Source: Taxawa tesnikishii (nom. ined.) (taxonomy: Eukaryota > Ascomycota > Dothideomycetes > Dothideales). From it: DNA of 64,000 nt. Of the stretch, positions 21,472 through 32,569 are shown one piece after another (the stretch's first letter is position 1; each line of letters opens with the position of its first letter). The DNA is taken from positions 434,001-498,000 of the forward strand of contig JAPDRO010000022.1 of the NCBI GenBank assembly GCA_030247885.1, given 5' to 3'. The notes under the pieces were generated by a model, which was not told the DNA's origin, searched no databases, and saw nothing but the letters and a program-made list of their open reading frames with translations. A program made the position numbers and the translations under genes.

Positions 21472-21681
21472 TCAGTCTGCACCCGTGTAGGGCAAAAGGG
21501 AACGCATTAGGAGCAGTCCTTCCGCTGGCATTATCCAGAGCAAGTTATAACGGTATAATCTCAGAACATCTCGTCCGACTAATCCTTTCGGATAGGCTGG
21601 ACGTAGATGAACACCCGCCATGCTTTCTAATGGTTTTGAGACGGTACCTGTATACTCTTGTCTGTTCTGGACAATGTCCAT
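21472..21681 (-). other. upstream open reading frame spanning the riboswitch
   Basis: In the unspliced NMT1 leader, the ATG at 21681 opens a 69-codon frame that reads straight through the whole TPP aptamer and stops at 21472-21474, 37 bases before the NMT1 start codon. A retained leader intron would therefore present a long uORF. In the Neurospora NMT1 system such uORFs repress translation when TPP is high. Whether this one is translated is inference. Confidence 0.55.
21512..21624 (-). promoter_or_regulatory. TPP (THI-box) riboswitch aptamer in NMT1 5' leader
   Basis: Read on the minus strand, P1 is closed by AGCA (21624-21621) and TGCT (21515-21512). A long P3 hairpin runs from CATCT to AGATG (21609-21567) with CGTCC/GGACG and a GAAA loop. 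The pyrimidine-sensor CTGAGA lies at 21564-21559. The pyrophosphate-sensor helix contains CTGGATAATGCCAGCG (21538-21523), identical to the bacterial thiM core. Spacing and order match the THI-box family. In filamentous fungi these aptamers control alternative splicing of a leader intron. Here a candidate donor (ACAG|GTACCG, near 21649) lies upstream and candidate acceptors (GGTGCAG, CAACAG) lie downstream. Confidence 0.95.
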
Positions 21682-21805
21682 GGTTGCGAAGTGGACTACA
21701 TCATGCTCCAACTAGGGCACCGTACCGCAGGTTTGCTAAGACTTGATAGGGATTCGGTTTTGAGGTAAAACTTGGATCAAGGGAAGAGGAGAAGGCGGCA
21801 GGTCC

Positions 21806-21820
21806 TTGTATTTATATATG
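21806..21820 (-). promoter_or_regulatory. candidate TATA element of NMT1
   Basis: The minus strand reads CATATATAAATAC here, about 190 bases upstream of the aptamer and 370 bases before the start codon. It would place transcription start near 21780 and give a leader long enough to hold the riboswitch intron. Confidence 0.45.
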
Positions 21821-21849
21821 GTATCCTCCTGTCTCGTTGAGATGTATGG

Positions 21850-22746
21850 TAGTAGAGTAAGTGCGGGGTATCAACAACAGACTGCACATCATCATGTTGT
21901 CAAGCACGATATCTGCTCACAAGCATTGGCTGTCGTGTTCCAAGCATGCATCCACAGGGATCATCGGGTTGCGTAACCAAGTGACTTCCAAAGGTGTGCA
22001 AACAAATGGAGCATATCATGACCTTTTCTTGCAACATTCAAACATGATTCGATGGCAAAGAACGGACATTAGCCTGAACACGGAGTGGAGCAACCTTCCT
22101 TGCATCTCTTCAAATGAAATCTTGTCTGTGACAGTCAGCCCTGGCTCCGGATGCTCTCCTCCGATAGCCCGCTTGTGCCAAAGAGAGTATCGCGCAAAGA
22201 CGTGGACGGGATCGGGACTTTGTTGGTGATAGTGCTCTCCCATCTCGTACAGGTCTTAGTGCATCCGTATGGCGTACGCTTCACCTGGATTTATTAAACT
22301 TCCACTTTCCTACCGCTTTGACGTAGACGGGATTTTTGCATGTGATTCGGCCACCATACTCGGTAATAAAGTAAAGTTGTTGACGCCAGTTGGTTTTCTT
22401 CTTCAACAAGATACAAGACGAGTGAGAGTGAAGCCTAGCGAGAGGGACAGAGATAGCATCCTTTCGGCGACATGACGTGCTGAAGATGCACTCTATGATC
22501 GACGAGGTGATCCGGTATTGTCTTTGGCCATGGGATCAGATCATGTGGCTTAGCTGCTGCGCCACCGTGGCTGATCCCTAGGCTTTCTACCATCGTTCTT
22601 CGTGAGATGAGTGGGAAGATGGAATTTTTAAGCCGGTACTCGTGTCCGACTTCCAGCAACCTCACGGGATCCGACAATGGGCTTACGTCCTCCAGCAAAC
22701 CACTTGTCACATGAGGCTGTGATGAGCGGGTTTCTGTCGCTCCCTC
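21850..22746. other. intergenic, no supported gene
   Basis: Short frames only. The minus-strand stretch at 22435-22710 has a somewhat protein-like reading that could be a further part of the hypothetical gene at 22747-23031, but no clean splice was found. Confidence 0.35.
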
Positions 22747-23031
22747 TCAATACAGCGATTGTTGCGTGTCGCACGTATCCGTAAACGGAGTGTAGACGAC
22801 GGGTTGATCGGTCGTAAGACTGTGGAAGGAGAGGTGCTCAGCGCGGAAACTTTCTTCGAGGACTGTGCCGCTGTCGAACTTGCCGCGGAGTTCGAGCGTA
22901 AGGGTCGAGGGCGTGAAAAGCGTGGTTGTGACCATTAGGTAGGGCTTTGAGGACTCTGAAGACGAGCGGCGATAAGGACCGGAAGTCAAAGACAGTTTGA
23001 TGGTGAGAGTAGGCGCTGGATGGTTGGCCAT
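22747..23031 (-). CDS. hypothetical protein, short
   Basis: The 94-codon frame begins at ATG 23031. It has a beta-rich, Thr/Leu-rich composition (TLTIKLSLTSG, then VTTTLFTPSTLTLELRGKF) with an acidic amphipathic stretch. It resembles the N-terminal part of many short Pezizomycotina hypothetical proteins. The reading may continue beyond the stop through an unresolved junction into 22435-22710. No domain or targeting signal was seen. Confidence 0.3.
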   Translation of the reverse strand: MANHPAPTLTIKLSLTSGPYRRSSSESSKPYLMVTTTLFTPSTLTLELRGKFDSGTVLEESFRAEHLSFHSLTTDQPVVYTPFTDTCDTQQSLY

Positions 23032-25690
23032 GGCAGCGATTCGACTACACCTTAGATGCCCGCCTCTGTTCCTCGTTTATGTTTGCTTCCATTTCGAGCG
23101 AGCAAGTGCGATGCTCTCCGCAATTACGAATCCTTCCGCGATAAGTTCAACGGCCTTCTCGGTTGACACCGCACGGCATGATGGTCAACCCTACTTTGTT
23201 GTCCACGCTCCTGACACCACTTCGGTGTCACAACTGTTGAAGTTCACGGGTATGGAGTCACTTAAGCAGTCGCTGACTGCTTACCAGCTGTAATGAGTTG
23301 CTTACTGGCGAAGTTCCTTGGGACTTAGTCTCTTTACAAAATATGTTTTCCTTCATAGTAGATGATTTTTTGACCAAGTCGCTTTACATCTCATGACAAC
23401 TCCAACAACAGCAAGTTCGGAGGATACCGCCATCACGTGCAGACCAACGACCCGCTCTCGGTCACCCTTCTATCTTCCTCTCTCCCTCTGAGGGACGCAC
23501 CGACATACTGGAGATGCTGAGAGCCACCATTTCATGCCGCTGTTCCGCTTCCAGGTAACGAGCGAGACTGTAATCGGTCTGCAGAGGAACTTCCTCTAGC
23601 ATCAGGATCGGGGCATCCTCTTGACCCGAATCGCTGAATGGCACTGAGTGGAGGCGCCAGGGGTAGTCGTAGGATCGGTTGAGTGAGGAGTCTGGAGAAA
23701 GGACAAGAAAGGAGATTGTACTGAGCGTAGAGCGGTCAGTCAAAGACGGGCTCGGCGATGGAATCCTGCTAGGTTAGGTCAGAACGGCCGTGTGCAAAGA
23801 TGGAAAGTGGCAGGACCTAGAAGGGACGGGTCCTGCTACTGTTGCGGATGCATGTCTTTGCGAGACGGTGTCTTGGCCGGTGGTTTCGGGATTGCATTCA
23901 TCTGCCGAAGGACGAGTTTTGAGTCCTGTCGACATGTCGATCTGGAATTTTCGACCGCAGACAGTGGAAGTTCCACCGAGGAGGGATGTGGTAATGGTAT
24001 GAGACCTGGTCGATCAACTGTAGGGAAACAAGATGTTCTCGAGCGGCTGTTATGATGCGCTGATATCTCCAGTATCAGGCATTGCTGCATAAACTTGATG
24101 CTTCTGGTGTTTATGTATACGGGTGAACCGTGACTATCAGTCAAAGCAGCTCGGAGACGCATCCCCGCGTTCACACCGCATAAACAGGATGAGAATGAAT
24201 CGATGATGGTAACCAGATGCTGGTTAACAAGGTATGGGTGACCCTAGACTGCAGCCAGCAACGGCACCGACCCACCCCGCCGGCTTCTTGAGCGTGCCCT
24301 GGGCCGTCGCATCGTCTTAAATATTGACCGGGGCAATCCTAGAAATGAGCTACGGTCTGCGAAAGCCGTCGACTCCTGTTGGGTACCGTTGATGTGGTAG
24401 GAGATGTAGGTAGCGAGACATGACAGGGTTTCAGAGTGGGCACAACCAACGATCGAGAACCCCTGTTGGTATCCGCCGGCCCTGTCGACTGTGTGGTAAT
24501 ACCCGGTTGATGCGCGACTAGAGGGACGGGCCAGCTCGAGGGTTTGTTGGAACAGGGTGAAGAGCTGTCCTGACGCCGGAAGACAAGCCCCAAATCCAAC
24601 CGCCCTGTCCGTCGCGAGGAACAGTTCATGCATAGATCCGTTGCAGCAGATAAGGAGTGCGTCCGACCCTTGAGATTATGAATCACATCCGCTGAAATGA
24701 CTAGGAACGGCATCCATGCTTGTAAAAATGGACGGGGGCCGGCGAGAAAGGCGGGACCGCAGACGCATAGCCCTTGCATGGTGCCATACGACATGTCCAT
24801 GTCTCGTAGCTTATCGCGGCACCAACTGCAAGTGACAGGCTGTCAGGAACATCCTGTCATGCAAATCTCGCGGAAGTATGTCCCGGGTAACACAGCATGT
24901 CGTTAGCCGCTGGACCCCCGGTCAACGGAAGCTGCTGGCCATCAGCCATGTTGCTGATCACCAGGGTCTCGGTTTCGTGCTCCCATGGAAGCGGTATGGT
25001 TGTTCTTCTGCATGTCGGAAGCCGTGACGGAACGTGTGTTCCCAGGTTTCGGTCCCGGTCCCGGAACAGTGTCGGGTTAATGCGATGAAGAGGAGCGGTG
25101 TCTTCTCAGAGCTGAATGGCGCTGTCTGTGGGCAGTACCAGACGGGAGGATTTCTGTCAGCTGCTGGGGGCTGGTTTGCCCGGGGCCCTTTTCCGGTGGC
25201 AGTGTTAGACACAGCCTCGATGATGTTCAGAATGAGCGAGGAGCTGTCGTCAAAGTTAGGCTTCACGGACGGACCGAAGCATCCGCGCTTCAATCTAACT
25301 ACATTAAGCAGTCGCTTCTGGCTGGGTGCTAGAATGTTTGCTACACTTGTCCGGGCACACCTGTGCATGCATAACTAGATGCAAATTGCGTGACACCAAA
25401 TACCGTTCGAGCTCGAGAATCTCTGAGCCGCGTTCCATTCTGCCTTCCTCGATACCGCAGAGAGCTAGTTGTACACCCAATCAATGCTCAGGAAGCTATT
25501 TCCATACCTCCAAGCTGCAAACTCCTGGACCGCTCCTTACGCCATGCTCCCATTAAAAATGCTTCAGGGCTTTCCACATCTCCTGCGACCGGGAACAAGC
25601 CACCGGTATGCGCAACGGCATCCCGTCTCAGAGACGACAAAAGACATTCCGATAAGCAAAGCCGCATCCATCGTAGAGATCGCCTCTGTA
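23032..25690. other. 2.7 kb without a supported gene
   Basis: Open frames on both strands (23462-23743 and 24244-24800 minus, 25034-25378 plus) are short, mostly lack an ATG near the start, and have no domain. I found no terminal repeats or transposase-like sequence. It may hold decayed genes or regulatory DNA. Confidence 0.35.
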
Positions 25691-26654
25691 CTAAGAGAAC
25701 TTCCACCTGTTGCCGCACACCGTACACTCGCAGAATGTCGTCATCGGTTCATCTGCAGACCGTGTCTGCGCCTGAGAGTAGCTGACCTTCTTCTGGCCGC
25801 ACTTTCCGCACGTCAAGCTCGCACTGATGGACTTCTCCTCTTGTGCCACCATCGCCTTGTCCATGTTCTCTTTCTGCATCTTCTCTTCGATTGCGCGCAG
25901 TTCGTCGGATTTCAGCTCATTCGCCGTCATGACCACGAACTTCTTGGGCTCGATCTTCCCGTTGTAAACATCTCGGCGCAAACCAGCATTCGTCTTCGAT
26001 TTCAAGTTTTGAAATAAAGAGCGCATCCGGCTCTTGTATGCTGGTGATGTTTCAGGTTGGTAAACGTTATAGGCTGCGAGTTCAACCTCGCGCGCGACTC
26101 GAAGAATGTCGTTCGGCGCTGCTCTATGTTAGTACCGGTTGGCAGCAAACAGAGTATGACGACGTACCCTCTTCTGACATGAACGACAATCCGTCGTACA
26201 TGAGCTTCAGACATGCGTCTCGGACATCGTTGCCCGTAACTTTGTAGTTTACTTTATCCGTCACGGTGTTTCGCTTCTCCGGCGGCACGTTCAGTTTCGC
26301 CTTCAGTGCAGCCTTCTCTTCCTTCTTCTCAGGCGCAGGCGCAGGCACAGGCGCAGGGCTCGCCGTGCCGTTCTTTGTCGCCGGCGACGCCGTTCCGCTG
26401 GGAGCTCCTTTCTTCACGTCCGACTTCCATTTGTTCACCAGTGTTGATGCGAGCTGCGCGACCTGTCTGTCCTTGCTTTGGCGAAGCTTTGCGACGTATA
26501 TTCCGATCTTGGATTGGCGCAGCACTTTCTCGTTCGCTGTCCAGCCTTTGAGCGGCTCGATCAGAGAGAGGAGGGTTGAAGCTGGGTCGCCTTCGGTAGC
26601 TGCCTTGTTGATTTGTTTGGCGCGCTCTTCGACATCTTTCGCGTCCAAGGCCAT
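25691..26654 (-). CDS. DST1: transcription elongation factor TFIIS
   Basis: TFIIS rescues arrested RNA polymerase II by stimulating transcript cleavage. Exon 1 (26168-26654) encodes the N-terminal LW-type domain (SLIEPLKGWTANEKVLRQSK, then KIGIYVAKLRQ), an Ala/Pro/Lys linker and the start of the central domain (VRDACLKLMYDGL). A 46-nt intron (26122-26167) follows, with GTACGT donor and TACTAAC branch; the acceptor AG is the second one after the branch point. Exon 2 (25691-26121) completes the central domain (NDILRVAREVELAAYNVY). It ends in the C-terminal zinc ribbon LTCGKCGQK...CTVCGNRW with the catalytic acidic pair in RSADEPMT. The protein is 305 residues, full-length, with an intact frame. 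Confidence 0.95.
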
Positions 26655-27916
26655 GGCGAGAGAAGTTGTAACTGAGGATGTGGGCTGAAGTCGCGTGCCT
26701 CAAGACGACGGGTGGTAGGCCGCACGGTGTGAATTGAGACCTGTTCAGGTGGCTGTAAAGCAGGTACGAACGTGACGGCGAAGCACAGAACAGTAGTGAG
26801 TGACAGGTTTATCGTGTTTGCTCCCGTATTAATGTTAACGTAGAAGAAAGGCAAGTTCACAAGAAGTTCACGTGGGGAAAGCGCTCCTTCGCAAATGCCA
26901 AGCCAACCACTCCGCGACGATACACCGCGACTTGTTGTTCTAACAATGGAACAACTCACTTTGAACAGACGATCAGCATCGTTAGAACACAACAAGATTC
27001 TAGAACACTCTCTTGCCCCGCCTGAGAAGTATCAAAAGTCGTCGCCGAACAGCTCACCGCTATGTGTCAGAAAGATCTGGCCTGAGCTCTCTGAGCATAC
27101 ACCTCGCCCGGATAATGATGTGCTGTTGGTAAAATCCAACAACTGGACCATCACAAGATGCTCTATAAAACGATGGTCTCTGGGTCTACTCGACGAGAGG
27201 TGTCAAATCAAGTTTGCCCACAAGTATCTACGCTGCTTCTGCCCTCGATGATATCCGCAGCCTTCTCATCCAGTGTGGTTGGACGCATATTGCTGGCATG
27301 CCGCCGCACTGAAAGTTGCATTTGTGGTCAACGAGCTTGGGTTTGGGTTTGGGTATGTGCTGTTGGTCATTATCACGAGTTCAGTATGCTGTTTTTTTTT
27401 TTTGCAACAATTGCCTCGGGGCAGACATACAGCGCATCAGGAAGACACACTTTTGATTCGACATGCATTGTACTGCATGCGGCTATCGAATCACTGCAGG
27501 CAGCGACTGTATACATGTCGCTGCAGCATCAGATGCAGCTACGATTCGACCGTTTCGCCGCTTGAAGGCTCGCCGGATATTGTACTCGCTATTGCTCTGG
27601 GCTTCCATTCTCTCATGCTCTTAGTTTGGTGGTTTGCTGTTGTGAACATGTGAGAGACTGTCGTTTCGATCGTCTGGTTGTGGTTGTTCCTGTCGTTGCT
27701 GAAACTTGGATAATCACTGGCTACGTGCGTTACGAAGGCGTTCTCAACGAAGCGTGAGAACACGCTTTGTCAGAAGACTGTACGATTCTTGGAAAAGAAG
27801 GGTTCAGCGGGATCGTATCTAAGCGGATATCTTCGCGATATGAAATTACGGGAACCCCGAAATGCCCCGAGACGCCACGCTATGCGTAAAACAAGAGAAA
27901 GGTGTCGTTAGTACAC
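26655..27916. other. 1.3 kb without a supported gene
   Basis: Short frames only. A T12 run lies at 27392-27403, and a hydrophobic open frame beside it (27273-27653) looks like chance. The left part is upstream of TFIIS and should hold its promoter. Confidence 0.4.
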
Positions 27917-29807
27917 TTATTGAGGCTTAGCTGACGCCTTGATCTTCTTCCGCCTCACAGTAGTCTTCCTTACTATACTTGCCTTCTTGGCGCCCACGAT
28001 ATCCTCAACATGAAGCCATCCCTCTTCCATAGCCAGCAAAACCAGATCACCCGCAGACTGTAGCCCTGAATTGGGAAAGTTCCGCGGATCAAGCAAGTCC
28101 TGGACCTTCTGCAGCGCCTTTCCGAGCTCCACTGCCCTTTTGCTGATCGCGTCGTCCTTTCCAGCCGGTTTACAAAAGCTTGACAACTCGACTTGCGCCA
28201 TGAGCTGATGCAGGACGAAGTGCATCCAGATAAGGTTTGTCTGCGGGTGGTAGCCACGCCATGTCCGGCCGGTCTTCTCAGCTTCGTTCCATCGACTTTG
28301 CAGATCGGCGAGCGGGTCATCCAGGTACATCGCGGAACGCATATACCGGTACAAATCGTATTGATAGTCGCTGCTGCCGTCACCTTCGAAGATCGACTGG
28401 TCCTTCTCTAAGTCGAAGAAGGCAACGTCTTCCTCAAGGACGTCATTAAAGTCCGGGTGCGATTCATCGACCGCCCCAGCGCCCTTGATGGGACCAATCT
28501 GCGCGCGCGAGATGGTGTAGTCGATGATGGTCGTCTCAATGCTAGTGAATCCAAGTTTCATCGTCGGATCCACCTCGCTCACATCCCAATTCTCTAACCC
28601 TCCTTTCCTAGCAACGCAAATATTCCCCATATGCAGATCCCTGTGCTCGAATCTCGCGCCCTCCTCTCCCTTCCCGAGTGCCAATGCAACACCCCAGAAG
28701 ATGTCCCACAACGTCCAAACATCCTCCACCCTGATATTATCCAGATCCGTGCCCGCATCCTGCATCTCAATCACGGCCCACAGCTGGTCTTGAGGATAAC
28801 TAGCTTTCAAGCCCGGGTCGGCAAAGTAACTCGTTTCTTTTCCCTTCTCCTCGCGCATCACGTTCCAATCCCGCCACGCCTGCACGAAAGACTCGCCTGG
28901 GCGTCCTTGCATCACGCAGACGTCGCGGAAGTTGGTGAAGCCCGGGATGCAGGTCATGCGCTGCATGAGTCTGACTTCGCACGCCACGTCTTCGATCGCG
29001 CTCATGTTCTTGAGCTTCTCTTTCATGGCTTTCGTCATGCGCTTGGTAAGTGTTGCAGGTGGCGGTTGAAGGGGATGATCTTGAGGACGGACTCGTCGGT
29101 TGAGGAAAGCGAGGGGTGGGAGCGGAGGAGCGAAAGGCGAAACTTCGCCGAAGGAGGCTTCGGCGATTTTGGTGATGTTGAAATGAATGGAGAGTTGGTC
29201 TGCCCAATCGGAGAAGGGCGTCAGTGGCCGCGAGGAGAGTGATAGTAGCGAGGAAGCATGTTTGGTGAAGATGTTGGGTACTGGTGCAGGAGTCGGTGGG
29301 AGTGGAGAAGGGGCGACGCGTCGTCGATGAGGAAGAGCTTTTGCCTTATTCTTGAGCTTAGTCTCTTGGGGTGGGATGTTTTCAACGTCCTCGCTCGTTG
29401 TACCCGGAACTGAAGCTTCGACCACTGGTGAGGCAGCCAAAAATCTCTCTGATATCTGCTGTACATTTCCGGCTTCTTCCAGGTTTCCTACTGAGCGTCT
29501 TGGTTTCTCAGTCTTTTTCACTGGTTCAACATCCTTCTTCGCCTCCCCTTTGTGGTCTTTTTGATATTCGCTCAGTCTTCGGCTTGGCGTTACCGTCTCG
29601 TTCCTCCAGCGCCTTTCTTGATTTGACCACAGGCTTCTCAGATTTGTCTTCTGGAAATGAATCTATCTTGAAACGGCCAAGCTCTCCAACAACATCATCG
29701 ATTTCCAGAACCTGAGGCTTCATCTTCGGTTTTGTAGGGCTGGTGAAGAAGGTGTGTTGGCCGCTATACACGTACGAGCGCTTTCCATAGACCTGTTTGA
29801 GCGGCAT
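27917..29807 (-). CDS. haspin-type serine/threonine kinase
   Basis: Haspin phosphorylates histone H3 Thr3 in mitosis. The start ATG 29807 opens a basic, disordered N-terminal region of roughly 250 residues. The C-terminal half is an atypical kinase with haspin hallmarks: SFGEVSPF in the glycine-rich area, a VACEVRLMQRM helix, GFTNFRDVCVMQG, the catalytic HRDLHMGN loop (EHRDLHMGNICV, about residue 390) and DYTISRA, where haspins replace DFG by DYT. It ends with the C-terminal lobe. One frame step occurs near 29560 in a run of five T (plus strand), consistent with one lost base; the reading continues KKDVEPVKK. About 628 residues, no intron needed. Confidence 0.85.
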
Positions 29808-30182
29808 CCTGATAGCTGATCTGAAGCAGTAATTTGGTATCCGGATACGCAGTCAACCACCGGGTTTCCGGACATGCAGTGTTCCACAGATGTAGATGGT
29901 GGCTGACGGAAAGTCAGCTAATGGAGGTAAACACTGGTTGTTGGGTTGATTATCTTATCATTGTAGATCCATCTGAAACGCCCGCACAAGTCCACCTCCT
30001 GTTTGCCAAGCCTACTACTGTCTCGGATCGACATGTAGAGTTTATTTGACCAAGCGAGTTGTCACTTGCCGTTTTCTTCACTCTCGTGTCAGCATGCCTC
30101 TACAGTTATCATGAGCCTTCTTGTTTGATCGCGCTGTGGTCTTCGCACCGCGCACTTCCCCGGTCAGCCCCTCCTCTCAGAT
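29808..30182. promoter_or_regulatory. divergent promoter region
   Basis: About 375 bases separate the divergent haspin-like and spermidine-synthase-like genes. No coding signal is seen. A nearly duplicated phrase (CCGGATACGCAGT and CCGGACATGCAGT, about 29840-29880) is present. Confidence 0.4.
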
Positions 30183-31993
30183 ATGGCGCCAAAAAGGCAG
30201 CAAGCAAAGCCGCCAGCGCAGGCGCAGCGGTTAGATCTGTCACCTTGGACAAGGGCAAGATCTCTGGCATTGGCAGGAGGTCTTCTTGCTCTAGCAGCAA
30301 TCTCATCTTCGTTATCACAGCTTTCTCTCGCCCGTGTATGGATCAATACCTACCTCGGCATATCATCAAGAAATCACTATTGGAACCATCTTGCTCGCCT
30401 TTGCGGTGCGGTCTCAGCAACCACTTCCTTCACGTCATGTCGTCAAATATACACCTGTGTTGGCGTTTTATATACCTGCCATGCAGTTTTTGCTGTTCCG
30501 ACACAGTAGCGAACTGGGAGCAGTCCTTGGTCCGCTGGTCACGGAATTCCTAACCTTCTATCCTCTGCTGTTCCTGAGTACGTACGGCGCTGCGGAGTTC
30601 ATGCAAGTAGTTGATCTTCGAAATATCCTCTCTCCCATGATGGCAGATACGGTACCGGCTTTGGCCGCTTACTGGTATCTCACTACCTTGCGGAAATTCT
30701 CTCGCGAGACGATTCCTTCACTACACTCCGTCACGGATCTTTTCACAACGACGTCCATGCAGCTGATTACAGCATCCTCATATGCAGCCATAGCGCCCTC
30801 CAAACTATGTCTATTAGCTATCCCGGCGATGCTGCACACGGCCCGCATGAATCCGCACTACGTGTCTCCACAAACTACGGCGCTCCTCAACCAGACGCTG
30901 CACTCACAAGGCTGGAACCTGCTGGAGCGACGGGAGTCCAACACCGGATATATTTCCATCCTGGAGAACCTGCAGATGCAATATCGCGTCATGCGTTGTG
31001 ACCACTCTCTGCTGGGCGGAGAATGGCTCCTAAATTCGCACAGGACGAGTCAGGGCATCACCATTGCTGAGCCGATATATGCCGTGTTTGAGATCTTGGA
31101 GGCGGTTCGACTGATTGAAAAGCCTGGTGTACGGAAAGCTGATCAACAGAGTAATGCACTCGTAATGTACGTAGGAACGTCCTAGTTGTCTCGCTTTTCC
31201 GTTGTTCGTGGAGTTCTTCCGAGGTTGTTATGCACCAGATGGCTAACATCACTTTCGTAGTGGCTTGGGCATTGGTACGGCGCCTAAAGCACTGATGGCT
31301 CACAAGATCAACACCACGGTTGTAGAGCTCGATCCGGTAGTGCACGAGTTTGCCCTCCGTTATTTCGACCTCCCTCCCACTCATGAAGCTGTGTTGGAAA
31401 ACGCAGCAACATGGGTCAACTCTTTGGCGCGTCAGGAAGCCGGCCGCAGTTTTGACTACATCATCCACGATGTCTTCACCGGCGGGGCAGAACCTCTACC
31501 CTTGTTCACCGAAGAGTTCCTTCAAGGCCTCAAGAGTCTGTTAAGGGACCCGAACGGTGTGATCGCAATCAACTACGCGGGCGACCTGGCGATCGAGAGC
31601 ACGAAACAAGTGCTAAATACCATCAACACCGTCTTTGACAGGCGGTGCCGCATCTTCAGAGACACTCCCGCCGAGTCCTCCTCAAGCGATGAGTCGGAAA
31701 CAGATTTTCTCAATATGGTCATCTTCTGCTATCCCTCTTCGTCTGAGCCCATCACCTTCCGGCAGCCGGTTGAGGCGGACTATCTAGGATCGCAGTCTCG
31801 GCGCCACTATCTCCTGCCCAGGCCGGAGTTAGAGTTGCGGTTCCCGTCCACAGAGGAAACTGAAAGACTGAAGACGAAGACGCTGACGACGAGCAACCTG
31901 AGAGAATTTGAGAAAAAGCAGAAGAAGAGTGCGAGAAGGCATTGGGAGATCATGAGGACGGTCGTGCCGGCTGCGGTGTGGGAGAACTGGTAA
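30183..31993 (+). CDS. membrane protein with spermidine-synthase-like methyltransferase fold
   Basis: The start is ATG 30183. The N-terminus is basic, then several hydrophobic segments follow (SLALAGGLLALAAISS, later FLTFYPLLFLSTYGA), so the first half is membrane-embedded. The second half carries an aminopropyltransferase-type Rossmann fold: GLGIGTAPKAL (cofactor loop), TVVELDPVVHEFA (acidic residue of strand 2) and FDYIIHDVFTGG. A 94-nt intron (31167-31260, GTACGT...TTCGTAG) joins in phase exactly before GLGIGT. One frame step near 30325 separates the first hydrophobic segment from VYGSIPTSAYHQ. Fungal proteins of this layout are annotated as spermine/spermidine synthase domain proteins; the true substrate is unknown, and a polyamine or methyltransferase role is inference. 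About 570 residues. Confidence 0.75.
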
Positions 31994-32569
31994 AGGTACA
32001 GTTACTCTAGTCAACGATCAGAAAACACGAAACTGTACGTTACGGCTGTGATCTGTTGAAACGGTGCTTGGAGACGCCCCCAATGAGGTCTATGAGCGGC
32101 GTCTTCTGATCCAGATCTGTCACGAAGCAGCGCTGGACTTGGTTCGAAGGTCCAGTGTGCGACTGCCGTTAGCGGTTAGCGCGTGCAGCTTTAGCGGCAG
32201 AGTTTGTTTCTTCCGACATTCTGGCGGCTGATAAGCAACAAGCCTTCTCCTTTCGCGACTCGTGAAGATCTTGATGACCAACAAGCAATTGTCAATTCCT
32301 GATCGCTGTCTCACAAACATCTATCGCCTTATCGTCCTATCAGAACATGTATCTAGAAGAGGGAATTCCAGCAGACAGGCCAGCGCGGCTTTCTCGCAAC
32401 TTGATGTCGTAATAATCTTTGGACCGGAGTTCCAGTGGCTGATAATGTAGGCGCATATACAGAACCTATTTTCCTACGAGTCTTCCGGGTTTCGTTCTTG
32501 TTCCGTTTCTCTGTTTCTCGTACCTCTCTCGTAGTGCCGTAAGACGCGATCGTGCTACGATTACCCGCC
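31994..32569. other. intergenic, no supported gene
   Basis: About 575 bases lie between the spermidine-synthase-like gene and the permease. No coding signal or tRNA is present. It should contain the permease promoter. Confidence 0.4.

Noticed and set aside
23462-23743. Minus-strand frame with acidic, Leu-rich reading
   Set aside because: It has no ATG start, no splice partner and no family resemblance that I could defend.
24244-25378. Possible decayed mobile element
   Set aside because: No terminal repeats, target-site duplication or transposase/reverse-transcriptase motifs were visible in any frame.
27273-27653. Hydrophobic 126-codon frame near a T12 run
   Set aside because: No ATG-led, signal-like organisation is present, and the hydrophobicity comes from T-rich DNA.
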